64,000 nt of DNA from Martinezella lusitana (lineage in GTDB: Bacteria; Pseudomonadota; Alphaproteobacteria; Rhizobiales; Rhizobiaceae): positions 62,001 to 126,000 of the forward strand of contig NZ_JAFEVL010000073.1 of the NCBI RefSeq assembly GCF_016901135.1, written 5' to 3'. The position numbers and the translations under genes were made by a program. Positions 52,175 through 61,854 of this stretch are shown here, in pieces (positions within the stretch are counted from its first letter, which is position 1; each line of letters opens with the position of its first letter). The notes beneath the pieces are model-generated. The model ran no database searches, was not told the DNA's origin, and saw only the letters and a program-made list of their open reading frames with translations.

Positions 52175-53244
52175 AGAGCGAGCGTACCCTTGTAGACCGT
52201 GCCTCCAGCGCCTTCGGCACGAGCAATCATGCGACCGAGTGTTACCACAGCCTCGCCCTCGGTTTCGAGCGCAGCCTTCACGGCTGCAACATTGTCAGCC
52301 GCGACGACCACGATCATGCCGACACCGCAGTTGAAGGTGCGCAGCATTTCCTTGGCCTCGACGCCGCCCGTCTTGGCAAGCCAGGAGAAGACCGGCGGCA
52401 CCTTGACGGCGGCAAGATCGATTTCGGCGGCCAGATGCTTCGGCAGCACGCGCGGGATATTTTCGGGGAAGCCGCCGCCGGTGATATGGGCGAGCGCCTT
52501 GAGAGCGCCGGTTTCGCGGATGGCCTTGAGCAGCGGCTTCACATAGATGCGCGTCGGCGTCAGCAACGCCTCGCCAAGTGCCTCGCCCTCTGCGAAAGGT
52601 GCCGGTGCGTCCCAGCCGAGGCCGGAAAGCGCGACGATCTTGCGCACCAGCGAGAAGCCGTTGGAGTGCACGCCGGAGGAGGCGAGGCCGAGAATGATGT
52701 CGCCTTCGGCGATGTCGCCTGACGGCAGCAGCTGGCCGCGCTCGGCGGCACCGACGGCAAAGCCCGCCAGATCATAATCGCCGTCGGAATACATGCCCGG
52801 CATTTCCGCCGTCTCGCCGCCGATCAACGCGCACCCTGCCTCGCGGCAGCCGGCCGCGATGCCGCCGACGATCGCCGCGCCCTGATCGGGATCGAGCTTG
52901 CCGGTGGCGAAGTAATCGAGGAAGAACAGCGGCTCCGCACCCTGGACGACAAGGTCGTTCACGCACATGGCCACGAGGTCGATGCCGACAGTGTCATGAT
53001 AGTTCGCATCGATGGCGATCTTCAGCTTGGTGCCGACGCCGTCATTGGCGGCGACCAGCACCGGATCGGTGAAGCCTGCGGCCTTGAGGTCGAAGAGGCC
53101 GCCGAAGCCGCCGATTTCGCCGTCGGCACCGGGACGGCGTGTCGAGCGCACGGCAGGCTTGATCTTTTCGACCAGCAGATTGCCGGCATCGATATCGACG
53201 CCCGCGTCGCTATAGGTCAGACCGTTTTTTCCAGACTGGCTCAT
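52171..53244 (-). CDS. purM: phosphoribosylformylglycinamidine cyclo-ligase
   Basis: 357 aa from the ATG at 53244 (MSQSGKNGLTYSDAGVDID). ATP-grasp-like AIR synthase with GGFGGLFDLKAAGFTDPVLV, ANDGVGTKLKIAID, ALIGGETAEMPGMY and THIAGGGFPENIPRVLP-type HITGGGFPENIPRVLP. Acts one step after PurL and shares the pathway with the coupled purN. Divergent from perM. Confidence 0.97.
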   Translation of the reverse strand: MSQSGKNGLTYSDAGVDIDAGNLLVEKIKPAVRSTRRPGADGEIGGFGGLFDLKAAGFTDPVLVAANDGVGTKLKIAIDANYHDTVGIDLVAMCVNDLVVQGAEPLFFLDYFATGKLDPDQGAAIVGGIAAGCREAGCALIGGETAEMPGMYSDGDYDLAGFAVGAAERGQLLPSGDIAEGDIILGLASSGVHSNGFSLVRKIVALSGLGWDAPAPFAEGEALGEALLTPTRIYVKPLLKAIRETGALKALAHITGGGFPENIPRVLPKHLAAEIDLAAVKVPPVFSWLAKTGGVEAKEMLRTFNCGVGMIVVVAADNVAAVKAALETEGEAVVTLGRMIARAEGAGGTVYKGTLAL

Positions 53245-53466
53245 GCTTCCGCCTCCGATGGCCGCCCTTCCGTCGCGACAGGGCTCTGATCGGGTCGCCA
53301 TTGCATGATAGGGGCCTTTATGCAAGGCGCAAGGGCGGCCAACCCCTCGATTTTCCCCGCTTCACAGCACTCAGCGCCGATTTCCGGTCTCAGGCTTGAC
53401 CATAATTGCAGCATCATCCTATGTCCTAAGCGAGCGGCAGACGGGCCGGAAACAGTGGGGAAGTCG

Positions 53467-54600
53467 ATGGAGCAAAAAGTCAGCGGGGCGAGCCTCAAGC
53501 GGCAAGTCACTTTCTGGGTGATCGTGCTCGTCGTCTTCATCGGCTTTCTTTATCTCTTCAGCACGATCCTGCTGCCGTTCATAGCGGGCATGGCGGTCGC
53601 CTATTTTCTCGATCCGGTCGCCGACCGCCTGGAAAGGATCGGCCTCAGCCGCCTGATGGCGACGGTGGTCATTCTCGTCTCATTCGTGCTGGTCTTCGCA
53701 TTGGCGCTGACGATCATCATTCCGATCATCATCAATCAGTTCAACGATTTCATACAGCACATACCGGCCTATGTGCAGCAAATGCAGCAGCTCGTCGCCA
53801 AGGCGCAGACGATGGTGCTGCCCGATTGGATCCGCAATCAGCTCGGCGCGATCAAGGATAATTTCTCCAGCATAATGTCCGATGGCCTGAGCTTCGTCGG
53901 CGGCTTGTTCGCGCAGATCTGGAGTTCCGGCAAGGCCCTCGTCAACATCATCTCGCTGCTGGTCGTTACGCCGGTCGTCGCATTCTACATATTGCTCGAC
54001 TGGGACCGGATGATCGCCAAGGTGGATAACTGGATACCACGCGACCATGTCGCCACCGTCCGCCAGATCGCAACGGAGATCAACCAGGCGATCGCGGGCT
54101 TCATTCGAGGGCAGGGCTCGCTCTGCATCATTCTCGGCATATATTACGGCGTCGGCCTCTCGCTCGTCGGCTTGAACTTCGGCCTTTTGATCGGCCTGTT
54201 CGCCGGCATGATAAGCTTCATCCCCTATGTGGGTTCGCTGGTCGGCCTCATTCTGGCTGTCGGAGTGGCGCTGGTCCAGTTCTGGCCCGACGACTATCTG
54301 TGGGTCGGCCTGACGCTCGCCGTCTTCTTTACCGGCCAGTTCCTTGAGGGCAATGTGCTGCAGCCGAAGCTCGTCGGTGAAAGCGTCGGCCTGCATCCCG
54401 TCTGGCTGATGTTCGCGCTTTTCGCCTTTGGCGCCCTCTTTGGCTTCGTCGGGCTGCTGGTCGCGGTTCCAGCTGCTGCTGCCTGCGGCGTCCTTGTTCG
54501 TTTCGCCCTTTCGCGATACCTTCAGAGCGATCTCTATTACGGACGCTCAGAGGCAGGCAAGGCGCGCAGAGCCAAGGCCGGAAAGCCCGAGAATAACTAG
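53467..54600 (+). CDS. AI-2E/PerM family membrane transporter
   Basis: 377 aa from the ATG at 53467; the frame opens far upstream but lacks family sequence. About eight TM helices, with ILLPFIAGMAVAYFLDPVAD near the N-terminus and GLFAGMISFIPYVGSLVGLI and FLEGNVLQPKLVGESVGLHP near the C-terminus, hallmarks of the UPF0118/AI-2E family. Members export small molecules or act as Na+/H+ antiporters; substrate here is unknown. It is 2 bp before hdaA. Confidence 0.92.
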   Translation: MEQKVSGASLKRQVTFWVIVLVVFIGFLYLFSTILLPFIAGMAVAYFLDPVADRLERIGLSRLMATVVILVSFVLVFALALTIIIPIIINQFNDFIQHIPAYVQQMQQLVAKAQTMVLPDWIRNQLGAIKDNFSSIMSDGLSFVGGLFAQIWSSGKALVNIISLLVVTPVVAFYILLDWDRMIAKVDNWIPRDHVATVRQIATEINQAIAGFIRGQGSLCIILGIYYGVGLSLVGLNFGLLIGLFAGMISFIPYVGSLVGLILAVGVALVQFWPDDYLWVGLTLAVFFTGQFLEGNVLQPKLVGESVGLHPVWLMFALFAFGALFGFVGLLVAVPAAAACGVLVRFALSRYLQSDLYYGRSEAGKARRAKAGKPENN

Positions 54601-54602
54601 AC

Positions 54603-55316
54603 ATGACCGACGCAAAGAACGCTGATGTGAGGCGCAAACCCGCCGAACAGCTACCCTTGGCCTTTACGCACGACCCCGCAAGCGGTCGCGACGACCTGCT
54701 CGTCGCCGATCCCTTGAGCGCGGCGGTGAAGATCGTCGATTCCTGGCCGCATTGGCCGTCGCCGGTGGTGATCCTGGCCGGCCCCGTCGGCTCGGGCAAA
54801 TCGCATCTTGCCAGTATCTGGAGTGAAAGATGCGGCGCGACGTCAATCCATCCGGTGGCCGGCTCCGATGCCGCCGTTGCGGCCGCGAACGGTCCGGTCA
54901 TTTTCGAGGATGTGGATCGCCTGGGCTTCGACGATACCGAGCTCTTCCATGTCATCAACAGCGTCAGGGAGAACGGCACGAGCCTGCTGATGACGACGCG
55001 GCTCTGGCCGATGTCCTGGCCGGTCACGCTGCCCGATCTGCGCTCCCGCCTCAAGGCGGCGACGGTGGTCGAGATCGGCGAGCCTGACGAGGAATTGCTG
55101 TCGCAAGTCATCGTAAAACTCTTCGCCGACCGCCAGCTTTATATCGATGACAAACTCGTCCTCTATATCGTCAATCGAATGGAGCGTTCCATGAACGCCG
55201 CGCAGCTGATCGTCGACCGACTGGACCGGCTGGCGCTGGGGCGAGGCACGAGGATTACGCGAGTATTGGTCGCTGAAGTATTGAATGAACTGGGCAATTC
55301 CGGTCAGCCGGATTGA
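54603..55316 (+). CDS. hdaA: HdaA, DnaA regulatory inactivator homologue
   Basis: 237 aa. EQLPLAF at residues 15-21 is a sliding-clamp-binding motif; GPVGSGKSH is the Walker A and PVIFEDVDRL the Walker B region; a small C-terminal lid domain lacks the DnaA DNA-binding part. With the beta clamp it stimulates DnaA-ATP hydrolysis so that each origin fires once per cycle. Directly downstream of perM, as in Caulobacter and other alphaproteobacteria. Confidence 0.9.
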   Translation: MTDAKNADVRRKPAEQLPLAFTHDPASGRDDLLVADPLSAAVKIVDSWPHWPSPVVILAGPVGSGKSHLASIWSERCGATSIHPVAGSDAAVAAANGPVIFEDVDRLGFDDTELFHVINSVRENGTSLLMTTRLWPMSWPVTLPDLRSRLKAATVVEIGEPDEELLSQVIVKLFADRQLYIDDKLVLYIVNRMERSMNAAQLIVDRLDRLALGRGTRITRVLVAEVLNELGNSGQPD

Positions 55317-55328
55317 GCCGACGTCGAG

Positions 55329-55346
55329 CTGTCACAGTTCCGTCGT
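55329..55346 (+). promoter_or_regulatory. PHO-box-like direct repeat before ppk1
   Basis: CTGTCAC-AGTT-CCGTCGT: two 7-bp units 11 bp apart, matching the CTGTCAT repeat in 6 and 5 of 7 bases. It lies 49 bp before the start codon. Confidence 0.45.
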
Positions 55347-55394
55347 CAAACTGATATACGTGGCACATGGATTAGAGATGAGGGTAGGTGGAAC

Positions 55395-57596
55395 ATGGAC
55401 TCGGCACTAACGGAACATCAGGACGCCAGCCAAGAGACCCCGGAGGCCACTCCTCCGATCAACGAGCTGCTGAGCAGCCCCGAACGCTTCATCAACCGCG
55501 AATTCTCCTGGCTGCAGTTCAACCGCCGCGTCCTCGAGGAGACGTTGAACACCGCGCATCCGCTTCTGGAGCGTGTCCGCTTCCTCTCTATTTCCGCCGC
55601 CAACCTCGACGAATTCTTCATGGTGCGCGTCGCCGGCCTCGAGGGTCAGGTCCGCCAGAAAATCCTCGTGCGCACGCCGGATGGCAAGACGCCCGCCGAG
55701 CAGCTCGATGATATCCTGCGTGAGATCGACAATCTGCAGATGGAGCAGCAGGCCTCGCTCGCCGTCCTGCAGCAATATCTTGCCAAGGAAGATATTCTGA
55801 TCGTCCGCCCCGCCGCCCTTTCCGAGGCCGACCGGCAATGGCTCCACACCGAGTTCGAACAGGCGATCTTTCCGGTTCTGACGCCCCTGTCCATCGATCC
55901 CGCCCATCCGTTTCCGTTCATTCCGAACCTCGGCTTCTCGATCGCGCTGCAGCTGAAAAGCATGAACGGCCGCGAGCCGATGACGGCGCTGCTGCGCCTG
56001 CCGCCGGCGCTCGATCGCTTCGTCCGCCTGCCGGATGCGAGCAACGTCATTCGCTACATCACGCTTGAAGATGTGGTGAACATCTTCATCCACCGGCTCT
56101 ATCCCGGCTACGAAGTGCAGGGTTCGGGTACGTTCCGCCTGATCCGAGACAGCGATATCGAAGTCGAGGAAGAAGCCGAAGACCTGGTGCGCTTCTTCGA
56201 AACCGCGCTGAAGCGCCGCCGCCGCGGCTCGGTGATCCGCATCGAGACCGATTCCGAAATGCCGCTCGAGCTTCGCCAGTTCGTGGTGGAATCGCTGAAC
56301 GTGCCGGGAAACCGCATCGCGGTTCTGCCGGGCCTGCTGGCGCTCAACACGCTGTCCGAGATCTGCAAGGCTCCGCGCGATGATCTGCGGTTCGAGCCCT
56401 ACAATGCGCGATTTCCTGAGCGCGTCCGCGAACACGCCGGCGATTGCTTCGCCGCCATCCGCGAAAAGGACATGGTGGTCCACCACCCTTACGAATCTTT
56501 CGACGTGGTCGTCCAGTTCCTTCTCCAGGCTGCGCGCGATCCTGACGTTCTGGCGATAAAGCAGACGCTCTATCGTACCTCGAACGACAGCCCGATCGTG
56601 CGCGCGCTGATCGACGCGGCCGACCTCGGCAAATCGGTAACGGCTCTGGTGGAGCTGAAGGCACGTTTCGACGAAGAGGCAAACATCCGCTGGGCGCGCG
56701 ATCTGGAGCGCGCCGGTGTGCAGGTTGTCTTCGGCTTCATCGAACTCAAGACCCATTCGAAGATGTCGATGGTCGTGCGCCGCGAGGACGCCAAGCTGCG
56801 CACCTATTGCCATCTCGGCACCGGCAACTACCATCCGGTCACCGCGAAGATCTATACCGATCTGTCCTACTTCACCTGCGATCCGAAGATCGCCCATGAC
56901 ATGGCAAACATCTTCAACTTCATCACCGGCTATGGTGAGCCGGAACACGACATGAAGATCGCGGTTTCGCCTTACACGCTTCGCACCCGCATCCTGCAGC
57001 ATATCGAGGGAGAGATCGAGTTCGCCAAGAGCGGCCACCCGGCCGCGATCTGGATGAAGATGAATTCGCTTGTCGATCCCGACATCATCGACGCGCTTTA
57101 TCGCGCCAGCAATGCCGGCGTCGAGATCGATCTTGTCGTGCGCGGCATTTGCTGCCTGCGTCCGCAGGTGCCTAGTCTTTCCGAGAATATCCGCGTCAAG
57201 TCGATCATCGGCCGCTTCCTTGAGCACAGCCGCATCTTCTGTTTCGGCAACGGCCAGGGCCTGCCGTCGGACAAGGCGCTGGTCTATATCGGCTCGGCTG
57301 ACATGATGCCCAGAAACCTCGATCGCCGCGTCGAAACCCTTGTGCCGCTCACCAACAAGACGGTGCATGAACAGGTGCTTTCGCAGATCATGCTGGGCAA
57401 TATCATTGACAATCAACAGAGCTACGAGATATTGCCGGACGGTACTTCACGGCGCGTGGAAGTGCGCAAGGGAGAAGAGCCTTTCAATGCGCAGCAGTAT
57501 TTCATGACGAATCCCAGCCTGTCCGGCCGGGGTGAAGCCTTGAAATCCAGTGCGCCGAAACTGATCGCTGGGCTGTTGTCGGGCCGCAACAAATAA
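55395..57596 (+). CDS. ppk1: polyphosphate kinase 1
   Basis: 733 aa, full length. N-domain NREFSWLQFNRRVLEE, then the phospholipase D-like halves: VVHHPYESFDVVVQFL, FIELKTHSKMSMVVRRE with the autophosphorylated His, HLGTGNYHPVTAKIYTDLSY, and IRVKSIIGRFLEHSRIF with the second His. It makes polyphosphate from ATP at the inner membrane. Followed 11 bp later by ppx. A PHO-box-like repeat is upstream. Confidence 0.98.
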   Translation: MDSALTEHQDASQETPEATPPINELLSSPERFINREFSWLQFNRRVLEETLNTAHPLLERVRFLSISAANLDEFFMVRVAGLEGQVRQKILVRTPDGKTPAEQLDDILREIDNLQMEQQASLAVLQQYLAKEDILIVRPAALSEADRQWLHTEFEQAIFPVLTPLSIDPAHPFPFIPNLGFSIALQLKSMNGREPMTALLRLPPALDRFVRLPDASNVIRYITLEDVVNIFIHRLYPGYEVQGSGTFRLIRDSDIEVEEEAEDLVRFFETALKRRRRGSVIRIETDSEMPLELRQFVVESLNVPGNRIAVLPGLLALNTLSEICKAPRDDLRFEPYNARFPERVREHAGDCFAAIREKDMVVHHPYESFDVVVQFLLQAARDPDVLAIKQTLYRTSNDSPIVRALIDAADLGKSVTALVELKARFDEEANIRWARDLERAGVQVVFGFIELKTHSKMSMVVRREDAKLRTYCHLGTGNYHPVTAKIYTDLSYFTCDPKIAHDMANIFNFITGYGEPEHDMKIAVSPYTLRTRILQHIEGEIEFAKSGHPAAIWMKMNSLVDPDIIDALYRASNAGVEIDLVVRGICCLRPQVPSLSENIRVKSIIGRFLEHSRIFCFGNGQGLPSDKALVYIGSADMMPRNLDRRVETLVPLTNKTVHEQVLSQIMLGNIIDNQQSYEILPDGTSRRVEVRKGEEPFNAQQYFMTNPSLSGRGEALKSSAPKLIAGLLSGRNK

Positions 57597-57607
57597 ACTG
57601 GACCTAC

Positions 57608-59128
57608 ATGGTTGAATCAGAAGCCCAGGGGCGCCTTCCCGGTGTTGCCCCTGTCTCCGTCGTCGATATCGGATCGAATTCGGTCCGTCTTGTCGTCTAT
57701 GAAGGCCACTCGCGCTCACCGACCATCCTTTTCAACGAGAAAGTGCTTTGCGGCCTGGGAAAGGGCATAGCACTGACCGGAAAGATGGACGAGGAAAGCG
57801 TGGCGCGGGCTCTTGCGGCCCTGCATCGCTTCAAGGCGCTCTCCGATCAGGCGCGTGCATCGACCATCTATGTTCTGGCGACCGCCGCGGCGCGCGAAGC
57901 CAGCAACGGTCCCGAATTCATCCACCAGGCCGAGACGATCCTGCAGCGCAAGGTTCGCGTGCTGTCGGGCGAGGAAGAGGCACGCTTCTCCGCGCTCGGC
58001 ATCGTCAGTGGCTTCTTCCATCCGAATGGCATCGCCGGCGATCTCGGCGGCGGCTCGCTCGAACTGATTGACATCAAGGACAGGGAAATCGGCAAGGGCA
58101 TCACGCTGCCGCTCGGCGGCTTGCGCCTCTCCGAATATGCCGGCGGCTCGATGGAGAAGGCACGCAGTTTCGCGCGCAAGCATGTCAAGACGGCAAAGCT
58201 GCTAAGCAATGGCGAGGGCCGTACTTTCTATGCCGTCGGCGGCACATGGCGAAACATCGCCAAGCTGCATATGGAGATCCGCAAATATCCTCTGCACATG
58301 ATGCAGGGCTATGAAGTGTCTCTCGACGAGATGATGCGCTTTCTGGATCAGCTCGGCGAGGCGAGGGAAACGAAGGATCCCGCGCTGCTGACGATTTCCA
58401 AGCATCGCCGTTCGCTGCTGCCCTTCGGCGCCGTGGCGATGCGCGAAGTGCTGGCGGCGATGAAACCGTCCATGGTGTCGTTTTCCGCACAGGGTGTCCG
58501 CGAGGGCTATCTCTATTCGTTGCTGACGGAGGCGGAGCGCAACAGCGATCCGCTGCTCGTAGCGGCCGGCGAGCTCGCCATCCTGCGTGCCCGTTCGCCG
58601 GAGCATGCCCGTGAGCTCGCCGAATGGACGGGTCGGATGATGCCGTTTTTTGGCATCACCGAGACGGAAGAGGAGAGCCGCTATCGCCAGGCCGCGTGCC
58701 TGCTGGCTGATATCAGCTGGCGCGCTCACCCGGATTATCGTGGCCTGCAGGCGCTGAACATCATCGCCCATACGTCCTTCGTCGGCATCACCCATGCCGG
58801 CCGTGCCTTCATCGCACTTGCCAATTACTATCGTTTCGAGGGATTGCACGACGACGGCGCGACCGAACCGCTGGCGACGATCGCGACCTCGCTATACATC
58901 GAACGCGCCAAGCTGCTCGGCGGGTTGCTGCGGGTCGTCTATCTGTTTTCGGCGTCGATGCCGGGCGTGGTGCGCAATCTGTCGTTCCGACGCTCGGCAA
59001 ATCCGGATCTGGATCTCGAATTCGTCGTTCCGGCCGAGTATCACGATTTTGCCGGCGAGAGGCTGGATGGGCGCCTGCAGCAGCTGGGCAAGCTCACGAA
59101 CCGTCGGCTGGCATTCCGCTTCGAATAA
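57608..59128 (+). CDS. ppx: exopolyphosphatase
   Basis: 506 aa. VVDIGSNSVRLVVYEGH is the first phosphate loop of the ASKHA fold, AGDLGGGSLELIDIKD the second, followed by an HD-like C-terminal domain. It releases phosphate from polyphosphate ends; members of this family may also hydrolyse pppGpp. Co-transcribed with ppk1. Ends in a repeat with a hairpin. Confidence 0.96.
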   Translation: MVESEAQGRLPGVAPVSVVDIGSNSVRLVVYEGHSRSPTILFNEKVLCGLGKGIALTGKMDEESVARALAALHRFKALSDQARASTIYVLATAAAREASNGPEFIHQAETILQRKVRVLSGEEEARFSALGIVSGFFHPNGIAGDLGGGSLELIDIKDREIGKGITLPLGGLRLSEYAGGSMEKARSFARKHVKTAKLLSNGEGRTFYAVGGTWRNIAKLHMEIRKYPLHMMQGYEVSLDEMMRFLDQLGEARETKDPALLTISKHRRSLLPFGAVAMREVLAAMKPSMVSFSAQGVREGYLYSLLTEAERNSDPLLVAAGELAILRARSPEHARELAEWTGRMMPFFGITETEEESRYRQAACLLADISWRAHPDYRGLQALNIIAHTSFVGITHAGRAFIALANYYRFEGLHDDGATEPLATIATSLYIERAKLLGGLLRVVYLFSASMPGVVRNLSFRRSANPDLDLEFVVPAEYHDFAGERLDGRLQQLGKLTNRRLAFRFE

Positions 59129-59131
59129 GGG

Positions 59132-59160
59132 ATACCTTCTCCCCGAGGGGAGAAGGCCGC
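59132..59160. repeat. partial RIME-like hairpin after ppx
   Basis: Contains CCTTCTCCCCGAGGGGAGAA, the hairpin module of the 51245 repeat. Confidence 0.6.
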
Positions 59161-59223
59161 ACGTAGCGCGGGTTGAGAAGGCGTTGCGCCGTAAGACTTG
59201 TTGCGCCCCTTGGGGGAGTAGAG

Positions 59224-59276
59224 CTCCCCCTCATCCGCCCTTTGGGCATCTTCTCCCCGAGGGGAGAAGGGGATTT
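59224..59276. repeat. RIME-like repeat with terminator hairpin
   Basis: Third full copy of the CCTCATCCGCCC repeat. Its CTTCTCCC/GGGAGAAG hairpin (59250-59269) is followed by a T run, so it can terminate ppx; the convergent phytase-like gene ends at 59278. Confidence 0.75.
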
Positions 59277-59277
59277 T

Positions 59278-60639
59278 TTACTTCGCGTTCAGGAAATCAC
59301 CGACTTCAAGAATGCTGAACTCGTTGTCGTCAGCCTTGTTGACGGCGCGGCCGGCCGAGAAGGGCAGGTTGTTGTCGTTGCCGATGATGATATGCGTGGC
59401 ATCGACGCGATCGACATTCTCGATGGTGACGAAGGGCATGTCGTAGAAGCCATCGCCGCCGCCCTGGCGACGCTTATGATCCGGATCTTCGATGCGAAGC
59501 AGATCAATATAGCCGATCTTGCGGACAGACTTGCCGACATTGGCATCGCTGAATTCGATCTTGTAGACACGCTTCAGCTCGGCCGGGGCTTCGAAGCAAT
59601 CCGGCTTCGGCTGCTTGGGATCGGCGCAGGCCTTGTCCTTCGTGCCGGCGCCGTTGTCGCGTTCGATCACCAGGGCCGTCGTCTCGTCGAGCATGTTGAA
59701 GTCGCCGATCGATACGCCCTTGTCTGCGAACGGATAAAGCCAGCTGCGGCCGGTCCAGCCCTTCGAGGCGACATCGAATTCGATGACGCGGATTGCGGTG
59801 CGGCCATCGACGCTTTCCATCTGGCCGTCATCCTTGTAGATCGCGCCTTCCAGCAGGCCGTAGAGCTTCGAGCCGTCCTTCGACATGGCAAGGCCTTCGA
59901 AACCGCCCGAGCGCTTCAGGTTGAAGGCCGGCATCTTCTGCGTCGGATTGCCCGGGAGCTGCAGCAGGGCGTTGTCGGGCGACATGACCGGCTTGCCGTC
60001 GAGCGTTGTCGGGAAAACATCGGTCAGCTGACCGTTCGTATCGAACTTCAGCAGATAGGGACCGAATTCATCGCCGAGCCAGAAGCCATCGGCGACCGGC
60101 TGGATCGATTCGATATCGAAATCGGCGCCAGTCAGATAACGCTTGTCGGAGCCTTCGAGGACGATCGGGAAGGGGGCCTTCTTGTTCGGATCGGACAGGA
60201 ACAGGTTCTTGACGACATCGACCTTGCCACTGTTCCAGTCGAACTTGAGCTGGTGCAGGAAGAGCATGGCGTCGCTGGAATTCTGCTTGGAGCCGAAGCC
60301 GTTGTCCGACAGCGTCCAGAAGGTGCCGTCAGGCATGGCCTTGATGCCGGAGAAGCCCTGGATCGGCTGGCCGTCGAAGGGCAGCTTCAGGTCGGTCACG
60401 CGGGCGCCGTCCTTGCCCGGCACGGTGCCGAGGGCGTCGGTGCGCTTGCGATCCGGCGTCGTGAACTTGCCTGATGTTTTCAGGAAGTCGGGCACATCGA
60501 CGGGGGCCGCGACGATGGTGTTGGCCGGCAGGATGGCTTGCCCGGCAAGCTTCGCCGGAAATTGCTGTTCGTCGGCGTGGGCCGAGGCGGCAATCAAGAT
60601 AAACAATGCCGCGGAGGCAGAAAAAATTCGAGTCATCAT
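59278..60639 (-). CDS. esterase-like activity of phytase family protein (secreted)
   Basis: 453 aa from the ATG at 60639 (another ATG follows at 60636). The signal peptide (FSASAALFILIAASAHA) ends near residue 22. The remainder is a beta-propeller of the phytase-like esterase family: GFSGIKAMPDGTFWTLSDNG, GFWLGDEFGPYLLKFD, GGFEGLAMSKDGSKLYGLLE. Members are periplasmic or secreted; phosphate-ester cleavage is inferred from the family name rather than proven. A PHO-box-like repeat lies upstream, and ppk1-ppx is the neighbouring convergent operon. Confidence 0.85.
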   Translation of the reverse strand: MMTRIFSASAALFILIAASAHADEQQFPAKLAGQAILPANTIVAAPVDVPDFLKTSGKFTTPDRKRTDALGTVPGKDGARVTDLKLPFDGQPIQGFSGIKAMPDGTFWTLSDNGFGSKQNSSDAMLFLHQLKFDWNSGKVDVVKNLFLSDPNKKAPFPIVLEGSDKRYLTGADFDIESIQPVADGFWLGDEFGPYLLKFDTNGQLTDVFPTTLDGKPVMSPDNALLQLPGNPTQKMPAFNLKRSGGFEGLAMSKDGSKLYGLLEGAIYKDDGQMESVDGRTAIRVIEFDVASKGWTGRSWLYPFADKGVSIGDFNMLDETTALVIERDNGAGTKDKACADPKQPKPDCFEAPAELKRVYKIEFSDANVGKSVRKIGYIDLLRIEDPDHKRRQGGGDGFYDMPFVTIENVDRVDATHIIIGNDNNLPFSAGRAVNKADDNEFSILEVGDFLNAK

Positions 60640-60713
60640 GTCACCTTGTTGGCTAGGATTGGCGAAAACAATCCCGCTTAACAGGCGAGCCATGTCGACG
60701 AATTAACGCTTAG

Positions 60714-60731
60714 GTGAAGATTTGGTGACTG
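60714..60731 (-). promoter_or_regulatory. PHO-box-like direct repeat before the phytase-like gene
   Basis: Minus strand CAGTCAC-CAAA-TCTTCAC, 7-bp units 11 bp apart matching the repeat in 6 and 4 of 7 bases, about 75 bp before the start. Weaker than the ppk1 site. Confidence 0.3.
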
Positions 60732-60801
60732 TGAACAACCCATAGGATGTGAAGCTCAGGCGTGCCTCGATGCTGAAAATACAGTTGATGCCTTGTATTA
60801 C

Positions 60802-61854
60802 TTACAATCCTCCGCGCGCCGCCTTGAGCGCCTGTCGACTTTGCGTGTGAAGCGCGATGACGCCGAGGTGCTGATCGCGTCCGCGAACGGCATGCTCGCC
60901 GAGTTCCTCTTTGATGATCGTCTCGGGAAGCTCCAGCCGTCTGGCAAGGTCGCTCGAAATCAGCACCTGGCGCTCCAGCGTCTTGCAGAGCTGCTCCAGC
61001 CGGGAGGCGATGTTCACCGTGTCGCCGAAATAGGCGATCTTGTGATGGTCGACGCCGATTTCCGCCGTGACGATACCGCCGCCATGCAAGGCGGCCCTCA
61101 GGCGCGGCACCCGGCCATATGATTTCAACCACATCTCCGCGTTCGCCTCAATATCCGCGAGGATACTGAAAACGCAGCGCACGCAATTGGCATTCTTGAT
61201 GCCGCGGCGAAGCGGCCAGGTGATGATGGCGGCATCGCCGATATAATCGTCGATTGCCCCCTTGTGTCGCCTGACGGGTTCGGCAATCGCGCTGAAGATG
61301 GCACCCAGAAACTCCTGCGTTTTCAGATCACCGTGTTCCTCGGCAAAAGCCGTCGACCCGACGAGGTCCACGAACAAGAAGACGCGCTCCTCCTGCACAG
61401 GATTGCGATACCTGCCGGTCAGGAGGCTGAGAAAGACGTCGCGGCCAAGCAATTCCCGCACGCGGCCGACGAAGATGATCGCGGCCGTCACTACCACTGC
61501 ATAGAGATAGACGTCGATTTTCAGCAGCGTGACATCTTTCCAGGTGCCGGTAATCGCGCCGAAAATTTTGAGCAGACTTCCGGCCGTCGCATAGCCGAGG
61601 CCGATCAAGGCGAAATCGACGATGAGAGCCGAGATGATGAAGGCCGGCGTCGGCAGGCGATGCATCCACACATTCAGCCGCGGCAGGATCATGCGGCGTT
61701 CGAAGGCGAGCAGCGGCATGCCGCAGAACAACGCGAAGATCGCGCCGATATATCCAGGCGATTCCGGGAAGAATACCTTGCCATAGATAACACCGGTCGA
61801 GGCGACGAGCAGCCCCGTCAGGATCCAGTTGCGTATCGAATGGAGAATGCCCAT
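60802..61854 (-). CDS. membrane class III adenylate/guanylate cyclase
   Basis: 350 aa. Five or six TM helices fill residues 1-140, with no periplasmic sensor domain of known type. The catalytic domain follows at about 155-335: LFVDLVGSTAFAEEH (metal Asp), DDYIGDAAIITWP (second metal Asp), and KIAYFGDTVNIASRLEQL (transition-state Asn and Arg). The residue two before IGD, usually Lys in adenylate cyclases, is Asp here, so nucleotide preference is uncertain. Single gene. Confidence 0.88.
   Translation of the reverse strand: MGILHSIRNWILTGLLVASTGVIYGKVFFPESPGYIGAIFALFCGMPLLAFERRMILPRLNVWMHRLPTPAFIISALIVDFALIGLGYATAGSLLKIFGAITGTWKDVTLLKIDVYLYAVVVTAAIIFVGRVRELLGRDVFLSLLTGRYRNPVQEERVFLFVDLVGSTAFAEEHGDLKTQEFLGAIFSAIAEPVRRHKGAIDDYIGDAAIITWPLRRGIKNANCVRCVFSILADIEANAEMWLKSYGRVPRLRAALHGGGIVTAEIGVDHHKIAYFGDTVNIASRLEQLCKTLERQVLISSDLARRLELPETIIKEELGEHAVRGRDQHLGVIALHTQSRQALKAARGGL

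Noticed and set aside
55407..57416. 669-codon open frame antisense to ppk1
   Set aside because: It mirrors a GC-rich, strongly conserved gene and shows no family motif; long antisense frames are common in such DNA. The same applies to 1179-2306, 28599-29840, 50016-51194, 24194-25237 and 30172-31206.
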